Positions 1 through 11,367 of a stretch of 64,000 nt of DNA are shown in pieces. Position numbers and translations under genes: made by a program. The DNA is from Delphinapterus leucas (Eukaryota > Chordata > Mammalia > Artiodactyla > Monodontidae). The notes under the pieces were generated by a model. That model was not told the DNA's origin. It did no database searches and saw only the letters and a program-made list of their open reading frames with translations. The DNA lies in NCBI RefSeq assembly GCF_002288925.2, contig NW_022098045.1, positions 253,349 through 317,348 of the forward strand. Reading direction: 5' to 3'. Numbering within the stretch: position 1 is the stretch's first letter; each line of letters starts with the position of its first letter.

Positions 1-23
1 ACTTTTTATCTCTATATGAATGG

Positions 24-185
24 AAAAGTGTCATACCTTTTTTTTTTTTTTTTAATTTTTGGCCGCACCCCACAGCATGTGGGATCTTAGTTCCCCAACC
101 AGGGACTGAACACACACCCCCTGCACTGGAAAGCAGAGTCTTAACCACTGGACCACAAGGGAAATCCCAAAAGTGTTATACCTTT
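24..185 (-). mobile_element. Short CHR-type tRNA-derived SINE, minus strand
   Basis: A poly-T end is followed by TTTTTGGCCGCACC..., CATGTGGGATCTTAG and CTTAACCACTGGACCAC, the reverse complement of the short tRNA-Glu-derived cetartiodactyl SINE. The body is about 41-168. It is flanked by TSD copies AAAAGTGTCATACCTTT (24-40) and the same with one mismatch (169-185). Confidence 0.9.
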
Positions 186-1820
186 AAAGGTCGGAGACTT
201 GAAAATGAGCTATCCTGTATATTTCAGGCTATAGGCAACATTCTAATGGCAAAAGCAATAGAATACAAAGGTAAAGTAAAAGAAACAGACCCAATATGGA
301 GTTAGATTTGTTCTTCCCTATGACATAATCACATTTTACATACCATGTCATTGGGTTCCTGGACTCTCTGAAGCCTGGAATACTTGGACTTCATAGGAAA
401 CTTTAGAGGACTGTTCCTTTTACCCTTAAGCATTGCTTTATATGGCATACATAAATATATAAATATATATATATATATATGGGGATCATCTTAATCATTG
501 GTAGGTAAGGGGATTATTCAAAGTAGAAGACTAAAGAAAATTTTATTAGCACCTAGAATTTTTTATATTTATTCAGCGAGCTTTTAAACATACTTAAGTT
601 TCTAAGCATATCATGCTTGAACATACACAAAAAGAGAGACTGCAGCCAAATAAATGTTTATTCCTTAAACTTCATATTCAGTCCAAATTTTCTGAATCAC
701 TTCTATTCAAGGTCTCTGATGGCCACAGGACCAAAGAATTTTGATAAGATTTTAGGAAGAGGAAAGGAATTGTTAATAAAAAGGTACGTGGGTGGGGGGA
801 GGAGGTAGGGGCATGAGAACTATTAAAGGAGTAAATGTGTTGTGCATTGAAAAAGGAGAAACTCAAAGATGTCAACTTTGGGTGTAGACACTCTGGTAGA
901 AGAGACAGACACAGTTGGAGCAATTAACTGCCCTAGTTAGCATGCTATGCGACCTCCAAAGAGGCATGTACCTCTCTACTTAAGGAGGCCAGAGAAGATC
1001 TGTTTAAGTGAAATCTTGAGGGAAGAGTGGGTGTGGCAATATAAGGAATGTCAAACATGTTAAAGTTTATCCAGCACCAACAAGGGTGAAGCAAGCATAG
1101 GAAAATAATATCAGCAAAGTGGGGAGGGGCTAGATCAGGAATGATCTTAAGGAGCTTAGATTGTATACCAGGTATAGGGAAGGCAACCAGGGTTTTCAAG
1201 AATCAGTGTGACATAATTAAATCAACCTTCAGAAGATTAAGTTACTCATTCTAGCTGCTGTAGAGCAATGGAGTTAGAATAGATTAAAAATAGAGGCATG
1301 AAAACCAGGTAGGAGTCCTTTGCAATAACACAGGCAAGAAAAGATGAAAATTTCAACTAAAGCAAAGAGGACAAATTCAGGGACAGATTTGAGAGAAATT
1401 TAGAAGAAAATCTGAAAAAAAAGCATGAAAATTGGAACAAAGTGTGGACAAAGTCATAGGCGGTCAGCAAAAGCAAACAAGGAAGTAGCTTCAGCAATTC
1501 TATTAAGATATTAAAACTCTAAATAGACACAAAATATGATAAGCTCCTCTAGGGTAGGCCTCTTGAGTTCTACTCCACAGTATATACAAGGAAAACAACT
1601 TTGCTGTTAGTAGATCTTCATTAAAAAGATATAACGTAATAAAAAAAGGTATAATTATCAAACTATTCATCAAAATAGTCCTTCAACATGTTTTATTTTC
1701 TATTATAAAGGTAACACATTCATTACAGACTACTTGCAAATGCAGAAAAATAGAAAATTGGAAAAATACATCCATATTTCTACCACCCAAAGAAAAGTGC
1801 CATTGTTTGATCTTGATTAA
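176..1820. other. Intergenic segment with an ancient L2 remnant
   Basis: Contains an (AT)n run at about 450-480 and, from about 940 to 1350, a diverged plus-strand L2-like stretch (AGGAGCTTAGATTGTAT..., TCTAGCTGCTGTAGAG...). I recognise no gene and nothing else in the segment. Small open frames here show no domain or coding character. Confidence 0.5.
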
Positions 1821-2183
1821 ATATATTGCTTAAGGGGACTTCCCTGGTGGCGCAGTGGTTAAGAATCCGCCTGCCAGTGCAGGGAACACAGGTTCGATCC
1901 CTGGTCCAGAAGATCCCACATGCCACAGAGCAACTAACCCTGGGTGCCACAACTACTGAGCCTGCGCTCTAGAGCCCATGAGCCACAACTACTGAGCCCA
2001 CACACCACAACTACTGCAGCCCACGTGTCTAGAGCCCGTGCTCCACAACAAGAGAAGCCACCACAATGAGAAGCCTACGCACGGCAACGAAGAGTAGCCC
2101 CCACTCGTTGCAACCAGAGAAAGCCCACGTGCAGCAATGAAGACCCAACACAGCTAAAAATAAATAAATTAAATAAATAAATT

Positions 2184-2214
<31 letters not shown>

Positions 2215-2225
2215 TATAGCTTAAG
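1821..2225 (+). mobile_element. Long CHR-1-type SINE, plus strand
   Basis: It starts GGGACTTCCCTGGTGGCGCAG, has an A box and a B box (GGTTCGATCCC), then the repetitive 3' body (CACAACTACTGAGCC...) and an AAATAAATA/poly-A/TA tail. TSD ATATATTGCTTAAG at 1821-1834 is repeated with one mismatch at 2212-2225. The SINE body is about 1835-2211. Confidence 0.95.
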
Positions 2226-2293
2226 CTAAATATATTTCTTTAGAGTGCATTGTACTCTTAATAAGAGTATTGCATTAAGAGTAGTGCTCATCA

Positions 2294-4281
2294 GAGAGGC
2301 GGCCAGATGTTAAAAGTAGGAAGACCCTGAACTCACCTTCTCTGACAGACATACCAAAATTTCAACTAATTACAGAGCAGCAACCTATGAGAACAACCTG
2401 AAGACTAGCAGAAAAGATTTTCCACAACTAAATACATAAAGAAGGAATCACGAGATGGGTAGGAAGGGTGGAGAGGCAGTATAGTCAGGACCCACACCCC
2501 CCGAATCTGGTGACCCACAAACAAGAGGAATATTTTAATCATAGAGGTCCTTCCCCAAAGCGTGAGGAGGCTGAGCATCACATCAAGCTCCCCAGCCTGG
2601 TTGTCATGCACCAGGAAGACAAGCCCTCAGCACTTCTGGCTTTGAAAACCAGCAGGGCATATGTTCAGGAGAGCCAGAGGGCTATAGGAAACAGACTTGA
2701 CTCTTAAAGGGCACTTGCAAAATCTCACATGTTCCAAGTCCCAGCAGAGAGGTAGTACTCTGAAATAAGCCTGGACCAAACTGGTGATCTTGGAGAGCCT
2801 CTTGGTGAGGCAGGAGGCAACTGGGACTCCCCTTGGAGATGAAGATGTTGGCAGTAGCCATTTTGGGGGAGCTCATTCTACTGTGATAACAGCATTGCTG
2901 ATAAGTTCCACCCTGGAATCCTCCCTGAAGTTTATTAGCACCGGGGACCCAGTCCTGCCTCACAGCAGGCCACAGCAGCTACAGCATAAGGCACAGCCTT
3001 GCAGCCAACTGGGCCAGGGGTCAGCTCCTCCAACCAGCACACCCACAGTAGTCAGCCCCACCACAAAAGAAGGGCACACACAGCCCATATGGGGGGGCAC
3101 CCCTAGAGCATATAGCTCTGGTGACCAGAGGGTAGCATGCTGATGGGCCCCATAGGATTTCTTTTACACAAGGCTACTTCTCTAAGATCAGGAAACGTAG
3201 GGAGTTCCTTGGTGATCTAGTGGTTGGGATTCGTCACTTTCACTGCTGTGACCCAGGTTTAATCCCTGGTCAGGGAACTAAGATCCCACAAGATGCACTG
3301 CATGGCCAAAAATAAAATAACAATAAGAATAGGAAGTGTAACCAACCTACCTGACACATAGAAATAAACATAGAGAATTGAGCAAAATGAGGAGACAGAG
3401 GCATATGTTCCGAACAAAGAGGCATGACCTCAGAAAAAGAACTAAATGAAGCAGAGATAAGCAATCAACCTGATAAAGGGTTCTAGGTAAGACCATAAAG
3501 ACGCTCACTGAACTGGGGAGGAGAACGGATGAACACAGTGAGAATTTCAACAAAGAGTTAGAAAACATAAAGAGGAACCAAACAGAGCTGAAGAATAGAG
3601 TAACTGAAATTTAAAAATACACTAGAAGGAATCAACAACAGTAGATTAGATGATACAGAGAAATGGATCAGTAATCTGGAAGACAGAGTAGTGGAAACTG
3701 CCTAAGCTGAACAGAAAAAAGAATTTTAAAAAATGAGGATATTTTAAGAAACCTCTGGGACAACATCAAGCATACTAACATTTCCATTATAGGGATCCCA
3801 GAAGGAGAAGAGAAAGAGAAAGGGGCAGAGAACTTATGTGAAGAAATAATAGTTGAAAACTATCCCAACCTGGGTAAGCAAACAGATATTCAGGTCCAGG
3901 AAGCACAGAGTCTCAAACAAGATGAACCCAAAGAGGTCCACACAAAGGCACATTAAAATTAAAATGCCAAAAATTAAAGATAAAGAGAGAATCTTAAAAG
4001 CAGCAAGAGAAAAGCAACTAGTTACATACAAGGGAACTTCCATAAGGCTATAGCTATAAACTGACTTTTCAACAAAAACTTTGCAAGCCAGAAGGAAAAA
4101 AAACTACAACCAAGAATACTCTACCCAGCAAAGTTATCATTCAGACTTGAAAGAGAGATAGAATTTAACAGACAATGAATAGCTAAAAGAGTTCAGCACC
4201 ACTAAACCAGCTTTAAAAGAAACGTTAAAGGGACTTCTCTAAGCCAAAAAGAAAAGTCTACTACTAGAAATATAAAAAATA
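2294..4281 (+). mobile_element. Old L1, 5' part (5' UTR and ORF1 region), split by later insertions
   Basis: It begins with an L1-like GAGGCGGCCAGATG...GTAGGAAGACCCTGA and a diverged 5' UTR to about 3189. A short SINE interrupts it. From about 3340 to 4250 it carries a decayed ORF1 region (CATAGAAATAAACA..., CCCAGAAGGAGAAGAGA..., AAGCAGCAAGAGAAAAGC...), with frame breaks throughout. The younger full-length L1 is inserted at about 4282, and the old element resumes near 10421. Confidence 0.85.
3190..3340 (+). mobile_element. Short tRNA-derived SINE inserted in the old L1
   Basis: GGGAGTTCCTTGGTGATCTAG..., AGGTTTAATCCCTGGTCAGG and GCATGGCCAAAAATAAAA define a short (about 130 bp) diverged SINE at 3200-3330. 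TSDs are AGGAAACGTA (3190-3199) and AGGAAGTGTA (3331-3340), 8 of 10 matching, so the insertion is old. Confidence 0.85.
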
Positions 4282-5201
4282 CAGGGAGAGGAAGCAAGAT
4301 GGCGGAGTAAAAGGACGTACTCTCACTCCCTCTTATGAGAACACGAGAATCACAACCAGCTGCTGGACAATCATCGACAGGAAGACATTGGAACTCACAA
4401 CAAAAGATACCCCACATCCAAAGACAAAGGAGAAGCCACAATGAGACGGTAGGAGGGGGCACAATCACAGTAAAATCAAATCCCATAACTGCTGGGTGGG
4501 TGACTCACAGACTGGAGAACACTTATACCACTCCACCCACTGGAGTGAAGGTTCTGAGCCCCACGTCAGGCTTCCCAACCTGGGGGTTCAGCAAAGGGAG
4601 GAGGAATTCCTAGAGAATCAGACTTTGAAGGCTAGTGGGATTTGATTGCAGGACTTCAACGGGACTGGGGGAAACAGAGACTCCACTCTTGGAGGGCACA
4701 CACAAAGTGGTGTGCGCATCGAGACCCAGTGGAAGGAGTAGTGACACCAGGGGAGACTGAACCAGACCTACCTCCTAGTGTTGGAGGGTCTCCTGCAGAC
4801 GTGGAGGGTGGCTGTGTCTCACCGTGAGGACAAGGACACTAGCTGCAAAAGTTCTGGGAAGTACTCCTTGTTGTGAGACCTCCCAGAGTCTGTCAATAGC
4901 CCCACCAAAGAGCCCAGGTAGGCTCCAGTGTTGGGTTGCCTCAGGCCAAACAACAAACAGGGAGGAAACCCAGCCCCACCCATCAGCAGTCAAGCGGATT
5001 AAAGTTTTACTGAGCTCTGCTCACCGGAGCAACAGTCAGCTCTACCCACCACCAGTCCCTCCCATCTGGAAACTTACACAAGCCTCTTAGATAGCCTCAT
5101 CCACCAGAGGGCAGAGAGCAGAAGCAAGAAGAACTACAATCCTGCAGCCTGTGGAACAAAAACCACATTCACAGAGAGACAAGATAAAAACTCAGAGGGC
5201 T

Positions 5202-6280
5202 ATGTACCAGATGAAGGAACAAGATAAAACCCCAGAAAACAACTAAATGAAGTGGAGATAGGCAACCTTCCAGAATTCAGAATAATGATAGTGAAGATGA
5301 CCCAGGACCTAGGAAAAAGAATGCAGGCAAAGACTGAGAAGATGCAAGAAATGTTTAACAAAGACCTAGAAGAATTAAAGAACAAACAAACAGATGGGGC
5401 TTCCCTGGTGGCACAGTGATTGAGAGTCCGCCTGCCGGTTGAGAGTCCGCCTGCCGATGCAGGGGACATGGGTTCGTGCCCCGGTCCGGGAAGATCCCAC
5501 ATGCTGCGGAGCAGCTAGGCCCATGGCCGCTGAGCTTGCGCGTCCGGAGCCTGTGCTCCACAACAGGAGAGGCCACAACAGTGAGAGGTCCGCATACCAC
5601 CCCCCCCAAAAAAAACACAGATGAACAATACAATAACTGAATTGAAAACTACACTAGAAGGAATCAATAGCAGAATAACTGAGGCAGAAGAACGGATAAG
5701 TGACCTGGAAGACAGAATAGTGGAATTCACTGCTGTGGAACAGAATAAAGAAAGAAGAATGAAAAGAAATGGAGATAGCCTAAGAGACCCCTGGGACAAC
5801 ATTAAGCACAACAACATTCGCATTATAGGGGTCCCAGAAGAAGAGAGAGAGAAAGGACCAGAGACAATATTTGAAGAGATTATAGTCGAAATTTTCCCTA
5901 ACATGGGAAAGGAAATAGCCACCCAAGTCCAGGAAGCGCAGTGAGTCCTATACAGGATAAACCCAAGGAGAAACATGCCGGGACACATAGTAATGAAATT
6001 GGCAAAAATTAAAGACAGAGAAAAATTACTGAAAGCAGCAAGGGAAAAACAACAAATAACATACAAGGGAACTCCCATAAGGTTAACAGCTGATTTCTCA
6101 GCAGTCACTCTACAAGCCAGAAGGGAGTGGCATGATATACTTACAGTGATGAAAGGGAAGAACCTACAACCAAGATTACCCTACCCGGCAAGGATCTCAT
6201 TCAGATTCGATGGAGAAATCAAAAGCTTTACAGACAAGCAAAAGGTAACAGAATTCAGCTCCAACAAACCAGCTCAATAA
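5202..6280 (+). pseudogene. L1 ORF1 (RNA-binding chaperone), broken
   Basis: L1 ORF1 protein is the coiled-coil, RRM-containing nucleic-acid chaperone that coats L1 RNA. Here an early in-frame stop follows the KTPENN residues, and a 218-bp SINE sits in the coiled-coil part (5397-5614). The open frame resumes at 5621-5944 (heptad-rich EGINSRITEAEERISDLEDR, then RRM-type IRIIGVPEEE). A stop at about 5942 separates the C-terminal frame 5975-6280 (KLAKIKDREKLLKAAREKQ, ending in KPAQ). The pieces are collinear with the family, so this is one gene decayed in place. Confidence 0.9.
5389..5623 (+). mobile_element. CHR-2-type SINE with a 19-bp internal duplication, inside L1 ORF1
   Basis: The body is 5397-5614: GGGGCTTCCCTGGTGGCACAG, then GTTCGTGCCCCGGTCCGGG and a GTGAGAGG...CCACCCCCCCC/poly-A 3' end. 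ACAGATG flanks both sides (about 5390-5396 and 5617-5623). A 19-bp unit, (A/G)TTGAGAGTCCGCCTGCCG, is tandemly doubled at 5419-5437 and 5438-5456. Confidence 0.93.
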
Positions 6281-6390
6281 CAAAATGCTAAAGGAACTTC
6301 TCTAAGTGGGAAACACAAGAGAATAAAAGGACCTACAAAAACAAACCCAAAACAATTAAGAAAATGGTCATAGGAACATACATATAAATA

Positions 6391-9300
6391 ATGACCTTAA
6401 ACGTGAATGGATTAAATGCTCCAACCAAAAGACACAGGCTTGCTGAATGGATACAAAAACAAGACCCATAGATATGCTGTCTACAAGAGACCCACTTCAG
6501 ACCTAGGGACACATACAGACTGAAAGTGAGGGGATGGAAAAAGATATTCCATGCAAATGGAAATCAGAAGAAAGCTGGAGTAGCAATACTCGCATCAGAT
6601 AAAATAGACTTTAAAATAAAGAATCTGACAAGAGACAAGGAAGGACACTACATAATGATCAAGGGATCAATCCAAGAAGAAGATATAACAGCTATAAACA
6701 TATATGCACCCAACATAAGAGCACCTCAATACATAAAGCAACTGCTAACAGCTCTAAAAGAGGAAATCAACAGTAACACAATAATAGTGGGGGACTTTAA
6801 CACCTCACTTACACCAACAGACAGATCATCCAAAATGAAAATAAATAAGGAAACAGTAGCTTTAAATGACACAATAGACCAAATAGATTTAATTGATATC
6901 TATAGGACACTCCATCCAAAAACAGCAGATTACACTTTCTTCTCTAGTGCGCAAGGAACGTTCTCTGGGATAGATCACATCTTGGGTCACAAATCAAGCC
7001 TCAGTTAATTTAAGAAAACTGAAATCATATCAAGCATCTTTTCTGACCACAACGCTTTGAGATTAGAAATAAATTACAGGGAGAAAAACGTAAAAAGCAC
7101 AAACACATGGAGGCTAAACAATACTTTACTAAATAACCAAGAGATCACTGAAGAAATCAAAGAGGAAATCAAAAAATACCTAGAGACAAATGACAATGAA
7201 AACACAACGGCCCAAAACCCATGGGATGCAGCAAAAGCAGTTCTAAGAGGGAAGTTTATAGCTATACAAGCCTACTTCAAGAAACAAGAAAAATCTCAAA
7301 TAAACAATCTAACCTTACACCTAAAGGAACTAGAGAAAGAAGAACAGACAAAAGCCAAAGTTAGCAGAAGGAAAGAAATCATAAAGATCAGAGCAGAAAT
7401 AAATGAAACAGAAACAAAGAAAACAATAGCAAAGATCAATAAAACTAAAAGCTGGTTCTTTGAGAAGATAAACAAAATTGATAAACCATTAGCCAGCGTC
7501 ATCAAGAAAAAGAGGGAGAGGACTCAAATCAATAAAATTATAAATGAAAAAGGAGAAGTTACAACAAACACTGCTGAAATACAAAGATCCTAAGAGACTA
7601 CTACAAGCAACTCGGTGGCAATAAAATGGACAACCTGGAATAAATGGACAAATTCTTAGAAAGGTATAACCTTCCAAGACTGAGCCAGAAAGAAACAGAA
7701 AATATGAACAGGCCAATCACAAGTAATGAAATTTAAACTGTGATTAAAAATCTTCCAACAAACAACAAAAGTCTAGGACCAGATGGCTTCACAGGTGAAT
7801 TCTATCAAACATTTAGAGAAGAGCTAACACCTATCCTTCTCAAACACTTCCAAAAAACTGCAGAGGAAGGAACACTCCTAAACTCATTTTATGAGGCCAC
7901 CATCACCCTGATACCAAAACCAGACAAAGATACTACAAAAAAACAAAATTACAGACCAATATCACTGATGAATATAGATGCAAAACTCCTCAACAAAATA
8001 CTAGCAAACAGAATCCAACAACACATTAAAAGGATCATACACCATGATCAAGTGGGATTTATCCCAGGGATGCAAGGATTCTTCAATATATGCAAATCAA
8101 TCAATGTGATACACCATATTAACAAATTGAAAAATAAAAACCATATGATCATCTCAATAGATGCAGAAAAAGCTTTTGACAAAATTCAACAAGTTTTATG
8201 ATAAAAACTTTCCAGAAATTGGACACAGAGGGAAGCTACCTCAACATAATAAAGGCCATATACGACAAACCCACAGCAAACATCATTCCCAATGGTGAAA
8301 AACTGAAAGCATTTCCTCTAAGATCAGGAACAAGACAAGGATGTCCACTCTCATCACTATTATTCAACATAGTTTTGGAAGTCCTAACCATAGCAATCGG
8401 AGAAGAAAAAGAAATAAAAGGAATACAAATTGGAAAAGAAGAAGTAAAACAGTCACTGTTTGCAGATGACATGATACTATACATAGAGAATCCTAAAAAT
8501 GCCACCAGAAAACTACTAGAGCTAACCAATGAATTTGGTAAAGTAGCAGGATACAAAATTAATGCACAGAAATCTCTTGCATTCCTATATACTGATGATG
8601 AAAAATCTGAAAGAGAAATTAAGGAAACACTCCCATTTACCACTGCAACAAAAAGAATAAAATACCTAAGAATAAACCTACCTAGGGAGACAAAAGACCT
8701 GTATGCAGAAAATAATAAGACACTGATGGAAGAAATTAAAGATGATACCAACAGATGGAGAGATATAACATGTTCTTGGATTGGAAGAATCAATATTGTG
8801 AAAATGACTATACTACCCAAAGCAATTTACAGATTCAATGCAATTCCTATCAAATTACCAATAGCATTTTTTACGGAACTAGAACAAAAAATCTTAAAAT
8901 TTGTATAGAGACACAAAAGACCCCGAATAGCCAAAGCAGTCTTGAGGGAAAAAAATGGAGCGGGAGGAATCAGACTCCCTGACTTCAGACTATACTACAA
9001 AGCTACAGTAATCAAGACAATATGGTACTGGTATAAAAACAGAAACATAGATCAATGGAACAAGATAGAGAGCCCAGAGATAAACTCACGCACCTATGGT
9101 CAACTAATCTATGACAAAGGAGGCAAGGATATACAATGGAGAAAAGACACTCTCTTCAATAAGTGGTGCTGGGAAAACTGGACAGCTACATGTAAAAGAA
9201 TGAAATTAGAACACTCCCTAACACCATACACAAAAATAAACTCAAAATGGATTTGAGACCTAAATTTAAGACCAGACACTATAAAACTCTTAGAGGTAAA

Positions 9301-10173
9301 CATAGGAAGAATATTCTCTGACATAAATCACAGCAAGATCTTTTTTGATCCACCTCCTAGAGTAAAGGAAATAAAAACAAAAATAATTAAAAAATAAACA
9401 AATGGGACCTAATGAAACTTAAAAGCTTTTGCACAGCAAAGGAAACCATAAACAAGACGAAAAGACAACCCTCAGAATGGGAGAAAATGTTTGCAAATGA
9501 ATCAACGGACAAAGGATTAATCTCCAAAATATATAAACAGCTCATGCAGCCCAATATTAAAGAAACAAACAACCCAATCCAAAAATGGGCAGAAGACCTA
9601 AATAGACATTTCTCCAAAGAAGACATACAGATGGCCAAGAAGCACATGGAAAGCTGCTCAACATCACTAATTATTAGAGAAATGGGAATCAAAACTACAA
9701 TGAGGTATCACCTCACACCAGTTAGAATGGGCATCATCTGAAAATCTACAAACAACAAATGCTGGAGAGGGTGTGGAGAAAAGGGAACACTCTTGCCCTG
9801 TTGGTGGGAATGTACATTGATACAGCCACTATGGAGAACAGTATGGAGGTTCCTTAAAAAACTAAAGATAGAATTACCATCTGATCCAGCAATCCCACTA
9901 CTGGGCATAATCCCAGAGAAAACCATAATTCAAAAAGACACATGCACCCCAATGTTCACTGCAGCACTATTTACAATAGCCAGGACATGGAAGCAACCTA
10001 AATGCCCATTGACAGATGAATGGATAAAGAAGTTGTGGTACATATATACAATGGAATATTACTCAGCCATAAAAAGGAACGAAATTGGGTCATTTGTTGA
10101 GACGTGGATGGACCTAGAGACTGTCACACAGAGTGAAATAAGTCAGAAAGAGAAAAACAAATATCGTATATAA
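6391..10173 (+). pseudogene. L1 ORF2 (endonuclease-reverse transcriptase), broken
   Basis: L1 ORF2 protein nicks target DNA and reverse-transcribes L1 and SINE RNA. The frame starts at about 6391 (MTLNVNGLNAPTKRHRLAEW) and meets a stop near 6470. The endonuclease domain continues to 7008, with IIVGDFNTSLTPTDRSSK and IDHILGHKS. Pieces 7057-7593, 7740-8201 and 8198-8908 cover the linker and reverse transcriptase, with the palm motif [16 protein letters not shown] near 8455 and [20 protein letters not shown] near 8330. The C-terminal part runs in pieces through 8942-9256, 9412-9741 and 9793-10173 (ends KEKNKYRI). At least six stops or frameshifts separate the blocks. Confidence 0.93.
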
Positions 10174-10420
10174 CGCATGTATGTGGAACCTAGAAAAATG
10201 GTACAGATGAACCGGTTTGCAGGACAGAAGTTGAGACACAAATGTAGAGAACAAACGTATGGACACCAAGGGGGGAAAGCCGTGGGGGGTGGGGATGGTG
10301 GTGTGATGAATTGGGAGATTGGGATTGACATGTATACACTGATGTGTATAAAATGGATGACTAATAAGAACCTGCTGTGTAAAAAAAAATTAAGATAAAA
10401 TTCAAAAAAATAAAATAAAA

Positions 10421-11055
10421 TATAAATAAATAAATATTATGAAAGAAAATATATCACATACATAGACTGAAAAAGTATGTGAATGGAAAAGGTATTCCAT
10501 TCAAATGGAAACGAAAAGAAAGTTGGGGTAGCAATATTTATATCAGACAAAATAGACTTTAAAATGAAGACTGTAACAAGAGACAAAGAAGGACATTTAG
10601 TATGATAAAGGAATCAATCCAACAAGAAGATGTAACAATTGTAAATATGTATGCACCCAACATAGGAGCACCTAGATACATATAATGCAAATATCAACAA
10701 ACATAGAGTGAAAAATTGACAGTAATATAATAATCGTAGGGGACTTTAACACCCCACTTACATCAATGGACAGGTCCTCCACACAGAAAATCAATAAGGA
10801 AATACTGGCCTTAATGACACGTTAGACCACATGAACTTAATAGCTATTTATAGAACATTCCATACAAAAACAGCAGAATACACACTTTTCAAGTGCACAT
10901 GTAACATTCTCCAGGATGGATCACGTGCTAAGCCACAAAATAAGTCTCAATAAATTTAAGACAACTGAAATCTGAAAAAGAATATCATCCCTTCCCAAAT
11001 GGTATCTTTTCTCTGATCACAGTTCTAAGAAGCTTAGGCTAAAAGTACATCCATG
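10421..11055 (+). mobile_element. Old L1, resumed: ORF2 endonuclease region
   Basis: After the younger L1 tail the sequence is again L1, but more diverged: GTGAATGGAAAAGGTATTCC..., AATAGACTTTAAAATGAAGAC..., GTATGCACCCAACATAGGAGC, GGGGACTTTAACACCCCACTT. It matches the same endonuclease region as 6520-7050, with many stops. It stops at about 11055, so the remaining ORF2 and 3' end of this copy are missing. The ORF1-ORF2 spacer and ORF2 start are also absent. Confidence 0.85.
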
Positions 11056-11126
11056 ACATTGATATTTTAAAAGTTTGTAATATATTCTAAGTGTCCATCC
11101 TTAAGATCCCCTAAGGGTTTCAAAAA

Positions 11127-11367
11127 ACCAAACATGAGGGCTTCCCTGGTGGCACAGTGGTTGAGAGTCCGCCGGTGCAGGCGACATGGGTTCGTGCCCC
11201 GGTCCGGGAGGATCCCACGTGCCGCGGAGCGGCTGGGCCCGTGAGCCATGGCCGCTGAGCCTGCGCGTCCGGAGCCTGTGCTCCGCAACGGGAGAGGCCG
11301 CAACAGTGAGAGGCCGCAACAGTGAGAGGCCCGCGTACCGCAAAAAAAAAAAAACAACCAAACATGA
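11127..11367 (+). mobile_element. CHR-2-type SINE with 16-bp duplication
   Basis: The body is about 11138-11356 between perfect TSDs ACCAAACATGA (11127-11137 and 11357-11367). The 3' part has a tandem copy of GAGAGGCCGCAACAGT (11292-11307 and 11308-11323). A few bases of the usual CCGCCTGCCGATGCAG segment are missing near 11170. Confidence 0.95.

Larger units (their letters stand above)
4282..10420 (+). mobile_element. Nearly full-length younger L1 retrotransposon, nested in the old L1
   Basis: The 5' end reads GGGAGAGGAAGCAAGATGGCG, a canonical L1 start. Then come a 5' UTR to about 5200, ORF1 (5202-6280), a spacer, ORF2 (from 6391 to about 10173), a G-rich 3' UTR (GGGGGGAAAGCCGTGGGGGGTGG near 10270) and an A-rich tail to about 10420. 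Degenerate AT-rich TSDs (AAATATAAAAAAT before and AAATATAAATAAATAAATAT after) are compatible with a single insertion. Several stops and frameshifts, plus a SINE in ORF1, mean it cannot now move by itself. Confidence 0.93.

Noticed and set aside
1835..1910. tRNA gene-like A and B boxes
   Set aside because: They belong to the tRNA-derived head of a SINE. No cloverleaf with anticodon arm and acceptor stem is complete.
2682..3143. Open frames of 93 and 119 codons
   Set aside because: They lie in the 5' UTR of the old L1, which is not protein-coding.
5515..6108. 197-codon minus-strand frame opposite L1 ORF1
   Set aside because: It is a shadow of L1 ORF1 joined to the antisense of a SINE.
8236..8820. 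194-codon minus-strand frame
   Set aside because: It is the antisense shadow of the L1 reverse-transcriptase region.
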